The notes below the pieces were generated by a model. It worked only from the letters and a program-made list of their open reading frames with translations. It had not been told where the DNA came from and ran no database searches. Source: Pollenia angustigena (taxonomy: Eukaryota; Arthropoda; Insecta; Diptera; Polleniidae). Taken from it: a stretch of DNA of 64,000 nucleotides. Both the position numbers and the translations under genes were made by a program. Shown piece by piece: positions 43,339-58,300 of the stretch (its first letter is position 1; every line of letters starts with the position of its first letter). The DNA lies in contig OV884056.1 in assembly GCA_930367215.1 (NCBI GenBank), positions 92,081,285 to 92,145,284 on the forward strand, written 5' to 3'.

Positions 43339-46300
43339 GTAATTTTTTTCGCTTCAATTTATCCGAATATTTATTTGATATTTCAATATTTTCAAGGACA
43401 CTTTATTGGAGGAATGTGAACGTATAGTAGAATTGTATTGGAGCCTTAAAGATCAATCGAATAATAAGGATTTTCAATCTTTATCCAAGAAAATCAAACG
43501 GAGTCCTTATAATGCCTTACTAATGAGGAAATTCAATTTTATAACGGAACTGAATGACAGAAGATTTTCCCAATTGACATTTGTGCTTAAGAAAAGTGTA
43601 ATTTATTTGTGGCTTTTAAAGAACCTTTGACATGTTTTATTGTATCTTGTTTTTTTTAGTTAACTTTACTCTTAAAGAAATCCATGCAATCGGAAATTTG
43701 GTTAAATTGGGCTTTACAGATAACACAACTCTATAACAAATGTCGCCAACCGTTGGAGTCATCTGAAAATGGAGAAACGAAAAAATCTTTAGATGAACTT
43801 TTAAACTCGAATATTTGTAGCAATATGTATCCAGCTTTGTTGTTGCCTTTTAAATCGATCGATTTTGCTTACGTTTTGCAGGTGAATTAGATAAATTTTT
43901 TTCTAAAGCGAATATTGTATAAGAAAGTGATTTAATTAAAAAATTTTCCAGTTGGCCGCTCAACAACGTATCGAACAAAACGCTTTAGATCTTATGTTTG
44001 GTCTATTCAATATGGGTGAACAAGAGGCGTGGAGGGAAAATAATGAATCGAATTGTTCTAGTATCGAAATTTTACGTATTTTAACTTTAAATCTAACAAC
44101 CGATGGAGATTTTCAACAATATTTAAATGAAAGTCCTCGTGATTACCCAGCACTTAATTTAGATCCGGAAATGGTGGGTCGCAATGGAGGTGCGAAAAGA
44201 ATTGGTACGGTAACCATACGTAGTAAACACATTGACATGTTTCTACAAAACGAAAGAAGTTTTGTGGCTCAGTTTATTGAAAAGGCCTTTGATATTTGTC
44301 CGACTATATTTGGTAAGTGGAGTGGAATTGAAACTTAGGATGATGTCAGAGTGCGCGCTAAAAACGATGCGATGAGATGAAGCTTTTAAGCGATTGCCTT
44401 TATTATCGCTTCGTTGCTCTCTTTCTCTTTAAACTTTTTAAGGTTTAATTGTGCATTATTCCATGTTGAAATTTTTTTTAAATTGTTATATCGAAAATTT
44501 TATCGCTTCTTGCATAGCTTCGCTTGTAGCGAACACATTTGCCTGGGAAATCAAGTTTAAGATGGTTTGATAAATTTCAGGTCATGCTGCACAAGAGGAT
44601 TTGCATGAATTCGTTTTGCGTGGTATGCGTTTGATGTGGTCTTATGTTGGCATAATTTTGGATCACATTATTTTATGGTGGATTGATACGCCCATTTCGT
44701 GTTACTCTTTAACCTACGTCGACTCCATACGCAATTGGTTATTTATGCAAAATGTTAAAGGTAAGAAAAACTATTTTTTTGAAATTATTTTCTAAAAGAC
44801 TTAACAGTCGTGATCGAATTATTTATCGATTTGCAAGCAATTTTATTTCTAGTTCTTTCAACCGTTACTTGGGGCATTCGTGAGCGAATGCTTTTTCGAT
44901 TCGAAAGCAATTTTATTTCAGTCGATGCTGAACGAATCGTAATTATTTTTTCAGTGTAGTGAAAACTCAAATAAATGCTTTACAACACTAAAAAAATCAT
45001 TTCGATCCGTTCAGTAGGGATAGAAAGAATTAGAAATAAAATTGCTTTCAAATCAAAAAAGCATTCGATAAAAACTCAAATAAATGCTTTACAACACTGA
45101 AAAACTAATTTCGATTCGATCCGTATCGACTCAAAGAAAAGAAAAAAAATTGCTTTCGCCTCGAAAAAGTATTCGTTCACGACTGGAATTTTATCGCTCG
45201 TTCCAGACTATAAAACGTTAACGTTCGCATATACATTTTTATCGAAGATATTTACAAAAATTAAAATTTTTTCATAAAAATTTATACATGAACGTTTTCG
45301 CTAAAGCCTCTTAAACAGGTTCTTAAGATATGTTTTTATAATTTCAAGATATTCCTGAGCCGGTATATTCGACTTTGCAGGGAATTGGTGAAATATTAAC
45401 GAATTTCGTTTGTGCGAACTTATGGGATCGTTTGTTTCGTTTTACTTTAATATCGGCCACAGCCCAAAAGGAAACCATGGAACAATTTAAGGAGCAAAAT
45501 AAACAAGCGACTAATAATGTAAGTAAGATTTTCTTAAAGGCCGGGATTCACTATACAACACAATCGAACGATTCAATTACATGAAAATCTGACGGAATTC
45601 TGTCCTACATAGAAAAAATGCCTGCAAAATCTGCTGTCAATGCCACACTTTCCTACAAAAAAGTTGCAAACTCAAATGACTCAGCTACTTTACAAGAAAA
45701 TGCAACTCTGATCGCATAGAATCTCTCATTTAAAACAGGGGTAAACAAAACTAAAAATGAGGTTGTATTAGTGAGAGAGGATTACCCAACAAACACAAAG
45801 TCAATCATTTAAATTTTTTAACATTCTTTTTCTGTCCTTGCTTTATTTTCATCAACTGCAAGTAGCCATTCTTTAACAGCCAGGCCCACGATGTCACACG
45901 TTAACGTTCGTATAGAAAATTACATTTAAAACAAAAAAAAAAATTTCAGAAATTGTTTTTGTTTTAAATGTAATTTTCTTTGCGAACGTTAACGTGTGAC
46001 ATCGTGGGCCTGGCTGTAATTTTTTCTACACAAATGTTTTTTACCATATCTAAATGATCCTTTCTTTTCTTACCTTAGAAACTTTTCATGTAACTATGAA
46101 AAGCATCGTACTGTCTTTTAATAATATATTCCCTATTTCCTTTAAACATTTGATAACATAGAAGACATTTCATGTTACCAAATGCATTATTTATCATGAA
46201 ATATTTTTCACATATCATTCTGACTTCAAAATGTTTGCTGGAAATGGATTACTGAAAAAACAAAATAAAAAAAAGCTGGAAAAAAATTCGTAAGCATCCG

Positions 46301-49300
46301 CACATCTGTAGCCATCCATACCACAGAATACAAAGAACTGTAAAAAGTGACGTGTGAAAAAGGCCCAAATCAGTTGCGAGGGCCGCTTTCGAAGAAAGAG
46401 ACAGAAAGCTTTTTTTGGTAGTGAAGTGGCAAGGTGCAAAAACAGGCCGCAACAATCAGCACAAATGGCGTGATCAAAACAAAAATAACAAAACACAAAC
46501 CACGTTAAACAAATGCATTAGTTCAACAAACGTTGTTTTTTGTGCAAAAAAATTTATTTAGTAATATTGTTTTGTGTTATAATGTTATTTACTTTCTTAA
46601 ATATTATTTACTCGTGTTGTGGTGAACTTAAAAGTTCATTTTTACAACAGTTTTGTAAATAAATCTTAACTAAATAAATTTGTGTTCATTGTATTGCGGC
46701 ATAGAATATGACGAAAAGAGAAATGCAAAAGGGCAGCTTTCTTTGAAAGAGACAAAAAAAAAACGCAAAATCTTCCGTCTCGTGACAGTTCTGTGTATTC
46801 TGTGTCCATACCTTAACGACAACTGAATACAAGAGCTTAAGAGAATACGTGTGATTGCTTTAGCAAAATTGTGCTAGGAAATGTTTAAAGTGGGGAACAG
46901 AAAAGTCGCTATAGTAACCCTGCAGGAAATGTCACTAGTGAATCTGTACTGATTCACAATTGGCACTGTCACCAGTACTAGTGACTTATTATACCCCAGG
47001 CAATGTTATTTACAATAGACATTTAACATGTGCGTGTCATTGGAAATCTACTACTGACGTTGGTACTATTGACTAGGTACTGACTATGTAGGTTTTTTGG
47101 GAACGTACATATATAGACATTGTACCAGAGAACCGCTAGTACATTTTAGTAAAAGAAGCAGGGACCGTAACGGTTATAAGCAGGGAAACCAAAAATATGC
47201 AATTGCATGTTTTTCCTTGTGCGACCAATGAATGCAGAAACAATATATTTATCCGTTTTACAGCTTTTTATGAATTTTAGCATCGATTTGTTAGTGCATA
47301 TTTTTGCATATTTTACCGTTTGCAGCATTGTTTTGCATATTTTAGTTAAAATTCCTTTTTTGCAGCATATTTTAAGTTTTTAGCGCATATTTTGCCTTTT
47401 TGCGGCATATGGTGATACATTTTTTTAGACGCCTGCAAGAGCTTTCGCAGCAAACAAAAAAAAAAAAATTTGGCCGTCTGGCCAACGTTAATGCCTGTCC
47501 ATGTTAATTTGACAAATTTGGTAAACACATTTTAACTGTACTAAGAACAATGTCTTTGTAAATGGTGAGAATCGGTCTATAACTTTACATATTACCCATT
47601 AAAACTTCTTTCCATACTCGACTCTGTGTCCGTAAAACATCTTATTATGTTTTTATTAAGATTAAATTCCCAAAAATATTTTTCTGCATATTAAATTATT
47701 TTCGAATCAGTTCACATTTGCCCAAAGCTCCCATCTATAAAAAGCTTTTACTTCCTTTTAAATGTTTAAATTTATAAACAATTTAGCGATAGTCCCTAAA
47801 ATCCCTTTAGGACAAAAAAATCTCATATGGATGTCAATATCTAGATAGTTTTCGGCACAAAGAACTCTTTTATGAATTTTAACCTCTTAACATAACTTTG
47901 TTTTTTGTTTTTTGAGCCAATGACTGCTCGTCATTTCTAAATAGCATAAAATCTTGAAAATTTATTTGTTAATACTATAGTATTTGGGCTTTACCGGTTA
48001 AAATTTTAGGATAGTTTTTATTAAATGGAACTGTTATTAATTGTTTTTTTTATTTTGTTTTTAAACTAGCAATTTTTGAATTTTTTGGGGCATATTTTTA
48101 ACAATTTTAAGGGCATATTTTCAAGTTTTTACTGCATATTTAATGCGCATAAAACTTGTTTTTTAGAGCATATTTCTGGTTTCCCTGGTTATAAGTGATA
48201 TCAAAAAAGTTATTTTTTAACAGTTATTTTAAGAATTAAAAAAAAAACTCAATCTTTAACAGTTATTTTTCAACGTAAAAATAAAAGGTCGAATAAACTC
48301 TTAAAAATGGAGTTTTATTTTGCCATCAAAAAATAAAACTCATTTAGGAGTTTTATTTTTTCCGTCTAAAATAAAACTCATTTTTGGAGTTTTATTTTTT
48401 TCGTCTAAAATAAAACTAATTTTTGGAGTTTTATTTTTTCCGTCTGAAATAAAACTCATTTTAGGAGTTTTATTTTTTCCGTCTAAAATAAAAATCATTT
48501 TAGGAGTTTTATTTTTTCCGTCTCGTTTGAGTTTTATTTTTTCCGTCAGAAACAATTTTGCATATTAATACAATTTATTTTGCACTAAGTTCATTGCAAA
48601 AATTTAATTTTTTCAATTAATTAATTTGTTTTTGACATTTAAAAATATTTTCAAGCAAATTAATTTTCAATTATCAAACACCAGCAGATTGGTCCGCTAT
48701 ATTTTCGTTAATTTGGCAACTTTTATTTCTTTTTCGAATTTAGTTATGTTTTACTCATAGTGAAATAAGTACAAGGTATGTTAACTGCGGAGAGTTGTCA
48801 TAATATATGCTTGTTGTAATATTATGGGTTTTAAAATTGAGAATAAATTTTATAATGACTATTCCTTGTATTTATTCTGCCATGGTTTTAATTATGATGC
48901 AGTTAGGGGGTGGGCTCACGAGGCCAGCTGTTTGCAGTGTTTTTCTTCGTGGTGTGTCGTTTGGTGTCTCTTAATTTTTGTTTATTTATATTTTTTGTAA
49001 AGTCATTTTGATATTTGCAATATGCCTGTTGTTTTTTGTTGTACTGAGGTCACTTTACTAATGCACTTTGACTTCAATGAAGGAGCACCGCAAAATAATT
49101 AGGTATGTCCATCAGATGCAATTCAATATTACATTAATGAATAAAGTTAATTTAAGATGATTCAAACATAAGGACCTGCTCGTAAATGTAAGGCTTGATT
49201 GTATCTAAAAGAAAAAAACCTAATTATTTTACGATGCTTTATATATATATACGTACTTGCATATGTAAATATTATTAAAACATCAGGATCAGTTTCCATG

Positions 49301-52300
49301 AACTAAATTAAAGTATCTTCTTGAAGATTATTCTTATGCGTTCCACTGCATACATATGCGTGAAATAAAAAATTGCTATTTACTATTTTTAACTACGTTT
49401 TACATACATTTTTGGTACACATCGTCGCTTTTCGGTAATATAAAATAAGACGATTTAAAATCGAATTTAAACTGGCATTATCGAAATTCATCACATGGTA
49501 AAAACACGTTATTTTTAATGGAACAAAATGGAATATGAAATGTATACATTAATTCGACGTATGTTCCATATCACATGTTTTGTCGATTTCAAAAAGTTTG
49601 GACGACGAAATCGATTTCCATCGCATATCTGATTAGTGCCCATTAAGACAGGGAAACATTTGGAAGGGAAACATTTTGTTTGGAAGCAAAATACGGGTGG
49701 GGAAGAGAGAATGGTTTTTGTGTTCGGTACTCGGCGACACACTTTGTTCTCATTTTCGTTGTTGACATTTACTTTGCTTTTTGAGAAAAAAAAACAACAA
49801 TATTAACAGAATGTTTCCGGCGGCTGTAGGAAATATCGCCCAAAGAAAAATTGCCCAAAAAAAAAAAAAATTAAAAATCGCCCAAATGAAGAATCGCCCA
49901 AAAGAACATGAAAAATAACCCAAAAGTAAAATATGAAATTTTGCCCAAAAGAAACGAAAAAAAAGCCCAAAATAAAAATGAAAAGGACCCAAAAAGAAAA
50001 AAAGAATTTTTTCCCAACAAAAAAAAAAAAAAAAAATTAAAAATTACTACTCTATGGTATAACAAAAACCGGCTTCGCTAACTAAAGCTTCTCTGCATAG
50101 CCGGCCTTCGGCCGGGCACATTTTCTCCTCTATGCTATAACAAAGACCGGCTTCGCTAACTAAAGCTTCTCTGTGCAGACGGCCTTTGAGCGGGCGCAAG
50201 GATTTTTTCTTAATGCTATAACAAGTACCGGTTTCGCTAAGTAAAGCTTCTAAAATCTGCCTTGTTTCCGAACGAAGGCCGGCTGTGCAGAGAAGCTTTA
50301 GTTATCGAAGCCGGTACTTGTTTTTATCAAAGAGGAGAAAATCCTTGCGCACGGCCTTAGGCCGGCTATGCTTTCGAGTTTGTCCACGGACACTATGACA
50401 CTGGACGTTATGACATTCCACCTTTTTGCAATATGTCCCGTTATTTTTATAAATAACATTTAGGAATTCGTCGTATAGTAATAATGAATGATTTAGACAA
50501 ATAGTATGCCCGAAAAAATGGGCTATTTTTCATTTAATATTTTTGGGTGATTTTTCATTATTTAAAAAACGAAAAATCACCCAATAGTAACGAAAAATAG
50601 CCCAACAATTTTGGGTCACTTTTCATATGAATTCAGGCCCAATTTTACATGGAATTTTTTTGGGCGATTGTTCATTTATTTTTTGGGCCATTTTTCTTTG
50701 GCCGATTTTTCCTACAGCCGTTTCCGGCAACATGTTCGTCTGTGTGACCGCAAATGAAAAAAACAAAAGAGAATTTCAGATGTTTTCCTTCCAAACGTTC
50801 GCTCGTCTAAACTCGGACTTATTGAGGTTTTTTGTTTTCATCACGGGCTAATTATGATCAATCGTTTTGTTATCAAATGTAACTAAAAAACATTTATGGT
50901 TAGTTTATTTGTTATTCCCAACGTTTCGTTCGCTTTTTTCGAACTTCATCATGGGTTATTTTTATTCCATTATAATGAATTAGGGTTTACATTTGTATTG
51001 CACTTTTCAACTATTTAATATTAAAAACTGGACTACACGACACAGAAATAAATAAATAAATAATAAGTAAAATACAACACAAACACCGAATAAAAGTCAA
51101 ACTTAGCGTAAATATCACTTGTTGATCGGTATGGTGTCATAAGCCAGGGTTGCAGGGGATAACCGGCATCACCTGTTAATAATACGATTAGTTTATTAAA
51201 TTATTACATATATTTTTTTCAGAAATAAATATCTAATAGCCAAGTGTTTCTCTCCCCTTCACAATATTTTCGTTCTAAATGAGTTTTCGCTTTACTTAAG
51301 TTTCATATACATATGCGAATCGTGGTTGCACCCGGGATATCTTGCATCAATGCACCTTATGCGCATTTTGTTATCGCACACCTACAAATACATATTAATA
51401 TAATTTAAGCGCATTATAATCATTAAAACAAAATGCTTACCACCATAGCATTAATACTAAAAAATACTTTTCTATTGTAGTAAAGGAACTCCTCTTCTGA
51501 TGGTTTTATAATCTTTATATCGCACCTGTTCAACAATACTGTATTAACTCAAAATTTTTATTTTTTCACTTTTTGAAAGAAATCGACATGTTATAGTCAT
51601 ATCTACCCGCTCTTAAAATATCGTTCTGTTTTGTCTACTTTTTTGTAGAGAAATGAAAATACTTTTTCATATGCCTTTCATATAAAATTAAAAATTGTTT
51701 AGCTTCTGCTGAAAATTTTGAAATTTTAAGTTAATACAGTATTGTTGAACAAGTGCGATATGTGTGTTTTTTTTTAAATACGTTAAAACTGATGGATTTA
51801 AAAAAAACGGAATTTTATACGAGATGAAAATATTGTCGTTCCACAAAATCCTTAATAAAAACTTTATTTTTCATCCGATTTTTTTCAAATTACGCTTAAA
51901 ATTTTGGTAATTAAATATAGTATTTGGTTCAAAAATTAAACAATCCAGATATTTAATACAACGTAGAAAAAAAAAACCAAATAATAATGAAAAATTTTGA
52001 AAAAAATAGGCAAATAGGCCATAACTCAGTTATTCTTATCAGATATCGACGGAAAAGGCATTCAATTACCTTTCCAACAATGTGCCACTTGTTTCGATCG
52101 GATTTTTCGGTTGGGCTGCACAAGGGTTTGAGTGGAACCATACACCGAAAAACACAAAAGTACCGTTATCAAAAAACGGTACTTAGGAAAAAAATTACAG
52201 CGTTTTTCGTGTTCAGGAGGTCCCAATTAACTTATCTAGCCATGTGGCGTTCTTGGTATTTTTTGGCTGTAAACCAGTGTAATTTACCAAAGGCCATGCC

Positions 52301-55300
52301 CATGCGCAGCCCACTTTTGAAAAACACTTTAATACGCGTAGAACCGTAACAAATAATTCTATTTTAATAAAATTTTGTATCTCATAGAAACATATGACTA
52401 GAAATGACACTGCCAAGTTTTGTGAAGATCGGTCCATAATTTATTATAGGCCCCAAATAAAGACCACTCTCGGATGACAAATTAATATGTCTTAAGCCGC
52501 AACGATTTATAATACCGAGAGGTCAGCTTTTATAAATATTGGTTTATAATATTAAGATATAAAGCACAATCCTGAAATTTTCTTACTCTGGGTGGAGGGT
52601 ATCAAAGATTCGGCACAGCCGTATATTACACTTTAACTGGTTTTAAATCCAACCACTGTATAACACTACATATTAAAAGCAGAATATTAATGAATTTTTT
52701 TTTTTTTTATTTTTTTACCTTCAGCTAAACGGTACCCCAACCGGTACAGTTTGGGTTTCTATTTTTACGAATTTGATCAATTTAAGCAATAATTGTTTTC
52801 AAAACACGGACATCAGTAATTCGAGTCTGCTGCCAGTGGCTGAGCAAATACCCATTCTTCATAGAATTGGTGATTGCAGAACAAAAACCCTTTCAATTTC
52901 AAATAAATTTTAAAAAATGTACCTTCTTTACAGATCATTCTGTGCACAGTATGCGTTTGTGGGTTAAAGAAGAGGCAAAACAATTATGTAATGAATGGAA
53001 AATGGATCGTTTCTTTAAAATTTTGGAGAATGATGTAAAATTGTGTTTGAGTGCATTTGTGAGTTTTAAACTGCCAAAACTAACTGCCGATCTAACAGAT
53101 ATACTCATGTTGGTTTGTGTGGCCCTTCGAACCAAATTGATATGTGAAATCAATGTTAATATAGAAAAGTTAAAGGTTTTATTGTATATCAAATAAAGTA
53201 TTTATAAATTAAACAAGTAATTAATTCTTAGAAAACCGCTGATGAATGTATACACGTTCTCTCCGATGTTTGCAGGCTCATTAGCATGGCCAATTTTACT
53301 TTGTGCTTCCCTTCTGCCTCGTATTGGCAAAAGAACTGCTTCGACAATGAAAAGTCTAGCGAATATGTTGGCTATATACTCGATCAAATCTATTTGCCCT
53401 GCATCAAGGCCACGAAAGATGTGGTCATATTAAAGTTGATTTTGAAAATTATATGCGAGGCTTGGTTGGATTTCATCTATCAGCGCCATATACGTTTTAG
53501 TGTTAATGGAGCTGTACGACTGCTTAATGATTTCGATGATGTCAGAGAATGGATATTGACTTGTCCTTTGTTGGAACAGCATCATTTGGAAAAGCTAAGC
53601 AATCACGAGGTGCTGAGAATGTGTAAGGGCGTTGGAAAGATTTTGTTACGAAAACCCGAAGATGTTATCTCGATAATACAGACTCCGAAATATGACAAAA
53701 AGACGGGTGAGTAAAAATTAAACTAAGAATAATTTATTTTGAATATTCTTTGGGAAAAGGGAACTACACGCAACTTGCCACGTAACAGTTCTGAATTGGT
53801 AGGGAGCAGATCTCGTTCTTATATGAAGGGGACTTGTCACTTTAACATGGCTATGTCCTTGGAGGGGGTTAATTAGCTGCTTTTTGACACTTTGTACCCG
53901 GTCACTGAAATAACCAAAATGAACACATTAAATTTCGGTTAAAATAATGCCTATCTCAGATGTTGTCCCGAGTGAACTACGCACTCATAAAATTATTACA
54001 GTAACTGATTGTAGGTTATTAAATTCGTTTTCGGTGCTGTTAAAATTGAATAAAAATATAGTTATTTTACGAATAAATTTATTTTTCAACATTTATGTTT
54101 GTTATTAAAAAAAACAAACTACCAAAAAATAATGTTTTCCGTATTTTTTTTTGTTAATTTGTTTGATTTTTATCGGTTAAAATATATTTTTTAAAAGTAA
54201 AAACTATTCAATTTTAACGAATATGATGTTCAATAAATAAAAAACTTAGAAATTACTGAAAAAAATCATTTGTTTTAAATGAAATGTAAATGATCCGTTT
54301 TTTAAATGAATTTTAATTTGTTTCAAATGAATTTTCGTTTGAATTTAACTACATAATATTTTGAGTGCGTTAATATGATAGATTCCCTTCATCTTAAGTA
54401 ATAGAACCAGATAGAATCAGCCACTGGCCACACAACATGGAGTCACATGACTAGTTTTGTGTCAAATCTTGAGTAACTACATAAGTGCTTTAAGAACAAT
54501 TGAAACAATCCTGCGGGAAATTTGTGCCAATTGTTCCAACAGAACTGGTAATGGGACTTGTGAAAATAGAATAAGTACCAAAAGAAAGAACTCATGACCG
54601 GTGAAAGGAGGACCAATCACTTAGCTGGTATATGAAGAACAAAAAGGTAGAGAAAGTATTGAATTTATTAAAACGCTTTTGAGAATAGATGTGTGACTTG
54701 TCAAGTGGTGCCTGTTAGGTGTCAATTGACCCCCTCCAATGACAACCCCATGTAAAAGTGATTGGTCCCATTCATATAAAGTGTTAGAACCAGAAACGGT
54801 CTTTACCGCCAAAGAACCTATCACGGGACTAGTTCGGTGTTAGTTTGCTTCCCTCTAGGGAAATTTCCCGCAGGTATTTTTTCAAAAGTAATGTGTATTT
54901 TGTATACCCTTCACCGAAGGTAAAAGGGTATATATAACTTTGTCATTCCGTTTGTAATTTCTACAATATTGATCCTACACCCTATAAAGTATATATATTC
55001 TGGGTCCTTGTGAAAAGCGAAGTTCAAATCCGGTTGTCTGTCTGTCTGTTGAAATGGGTTTTCCGAAGCCCCCAGATATGATGGGGGCTTGGTTGGGGTA
55101 TATTTATATCAGGTATTCTTATTATAATTTTGGTATTGAAATTCATTTTTCGAATTCGACTACCTCCAATTTTTTCCAAAAATCCCTTGTTGTTGTTTTA
55201 ATTTTATTACTTTTTTTCTGCATATCTAGAGAACGGCAAGAGCCAAAGTTTCCAAATTAGGTACAAACCTACACTACACACCATCCCACAAAATGTGGGC

Positions 55301-58300
55301 GGGATTGGAGAAATGAGCGTGGTACCTCCCGTACAAAAAATATCAAAAATTGCATAAAAACTGAATTTTTGGACTGTCATATGACCTATGGTTACGCCTT
55401 ATATATCAAAAGACCGGAAATATTTAGTAGAAAATATTTTCTGAAAATTTCGGAAAAATCGGTTCAGATACGAAAAAGTTATGGCCAAAATAAAAACGCT
55501 TTATCGGGAACCATAGATCTTCCCGAGTCCAACTTTTATAGCAAAAATTAATGGAAAATATCCTCTCTAACACGTCGGTATATAAATCTGTCAAATCGGT
55601 TAGACAATGGGCAATTTATGAGCAAAATACTCCAAAAATGGGCTAAACAACATCAACATTTTTATGGATACGACTTATATATCAAAACATCGGCAATTTT
55701 TAGTATAACATATTTTCCAAAAAATTCGGAAAAATCGGTTCAGATAAAAAAAGTTTTGCCCAAAATAAAATTTTTTTTAAATACCCATTTTCGGGACCCA
55801 TAGATCTTCCCGAGTCCAAGCTTTATAACTCAAGTAAATGGTAAATTTCTTCCTAAACACGTCTGTATTTAAATCTGTCAAATCGGTTTACCAAAGGTAA
55901 AAGGGTATATATAACTTCTGGGTCCTTATGAAAAGCGAAGTTCAAATCGGTTGTCCGTCTCCCCCTTTCACATTTGTTTACATGTACTAGCATAATGCCC
56001 AATATGATTTTCGTTATCACCCTTCTTTATTATTTCATCTATTTAATGAAATAATTTTATAATTTTAACAAATAGAAACTAGGAATTTTTGTGTTTTTTT
56101 GCTAATTAAAAACTCGCCAAATAAGTTAAAAGAAAACAAACAAACACACATAAATGGCACAAACTATTTTGGTGTATATATTTCCCTATTTTGGTTCACA
56201 ACTCAAAAAAGTTGATTTGTAATTTTTGTTATGGTTTACAACTTTGCTACATGCGGTGAACAAAAACATCAAAAGTAATAACAACTCAACTGTGTTGAGT
56301 TTTGAACAGTAAACGGGCCATATTTCATTTTAATGATATTCAAACAACGTTCCTTAATGGCTCAGTTGTCTAGGGGGTTTGTTAAGTTAGAAACTGTGAG
56401 TTCCCTGGTTCGAATCTTGGTTTTTTAAAAAGAAATTTTTTTTTAATATTTTTATTTTATCTAAAAACGATTTAAAAAATATTTACCAGTTTTCGCTTTT
56501 TATTTAAATTTAATTTATAATGAAGCTTTAAGTATTTTTAATATATATATGTATGTAAAAATAAATTAGTTTTTGTCTAGTTGCTCTGTATTCTGCTCGC
56601 ACAATGGTGAAGAGTATATAAGATTCGGCACAGCCGAATATAGCACTCTTACTTGTTTAGAGGCATAGCACTTTTTTTGAAAAATTAAACACAACAAATT
56701 CAATACAATGGCCAAAAAAATAACAATTTTATTGTAAAACTGATCAGCTGAGCTGTTTGAGATAAAAATCCAGCACAATCGGTTTATTTAGAAAGTAGTC
56801 TTATGGTGTTTTCTTTTCTAAAAAATAATGATGCATTATAGTTGTGTAAAATATTTATTAGGTTACACGAAGCCTTAGAAAGTGATACATTTTTCTAAAT
56901 TACAATAGAACAAAATAATAGCTACGTTTTACACTCAACGCTAATGTGTATTTAGCGTGTTAAATATTGAATGCAAAGTTTGTACTAAAAGCGATATTCA
57001 CCACGCTTGTAGCAATTTTAAACATTACATTTTCTTACAATTCCAATAAGCGTTAACAGCACTGATTTTCAATAATATATGTCAGTTGTTGTTAAAAATT
57101 TTGCGGCAAAAAAATATAATAAAAGTAAAACAAACGAAAAACAAAAAGTTTTTATATCCATCACAATATAACTAAAAGTGCTGGTTCACACAGGTCAAGT
57201 TTCCTTGAACAGTTTTGTTTAAATTTTCTTTTGAACTTGCGTTCACGTTCATGCACAAAATTAATTTTTGTTTTCTTTTCCTTCAACTTTGTAGCTTTTT
57301 ATTATATTACGGAGAAAAAAGAAAAGAAAAATACAAAACTGACTGGTACGGTCAAGTATGTACCCCTTTCCATTCTCTTTACCCCTCTCTCCTAAAAGCT
57401 CAAGACTTGAAGCGTCAAACTTGACCTGTGTGAACCAGCACAAAATCACAATATAACGCAAATTGTCCGCAAACACAAGAAAAAAATACTTGCTTGCATA
57501 AAAAAGTACTTTACGCAGATGCAAAAAAGGGTATTATCTCACACTCAGTTAAAACTGCGGGTAAGAAATGGAACAAATTTGCCATTTATTTTTGCAACAT
57601 GTTTAGAAAGGAAAACGACAACTTCTCACATTTTTGCATATATTTTTAGAATGGAACAAAAACTCGCACGAATGTTAGCATATATGGAACATTATTGTCA
57701 GAAAAGAAAACACCATTTGACCCGAATGTGCAGCCAACCTTTTAAAAAAAATTAATATTTCTGTTCTGTTTACACAAAAATTACAATATAAAGAAAAAAT
57801 TAATGAAATTTTTTTAAAGTATCATAACGCAATATTGTTATTCCAATAAACAAATATTCGAGCCGCCCACTTGCGTAGGCGATGTAAAACAAAAATTCTA
57901 TTTTAATGAAATTTCGCGACAAAATACCAACAACTAACAATTAATTAGTAGCGGACTACATCGATTCTCCTCTTATTTCGCACGAATTCGTTTTTTATAA
58001 TTTTTCATTGCACTAACAAATATGGTGAAGATCGGTCGCTAAATTTCCATAGAAGTTAAACATACTATTAAATGTTGTGATGACTGGCTCATAATTTAAC
58101 ATAAAGGCCAATTAAACCTGAATAATTTTGTGATATTGTGCTAAGATTTGGTCCAATTTACTTCTTTAAGACCAGAAATAACACCATACAATTATGTAAT
58201 GATCGGTCCATAATTTATCAAAGGCCAAATATATATAAAAAAAAACTGTTGCTTTTACTTCTGACTGATTAAATCAAAACAATCGCTGTCAAACCAACTC

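Noticed and set aside
48320..48568. Overlapping 71-82-codon frames on both strands with repeated peptides
   Set aside because: Created by the 41-bp minisatellite; no gene evidence.
49750..50065. Phe/Trp-rich minus-strand frames
   Set aside because: Produced by the degenerate CGCCCAAA arrays of the Mutator-like element.
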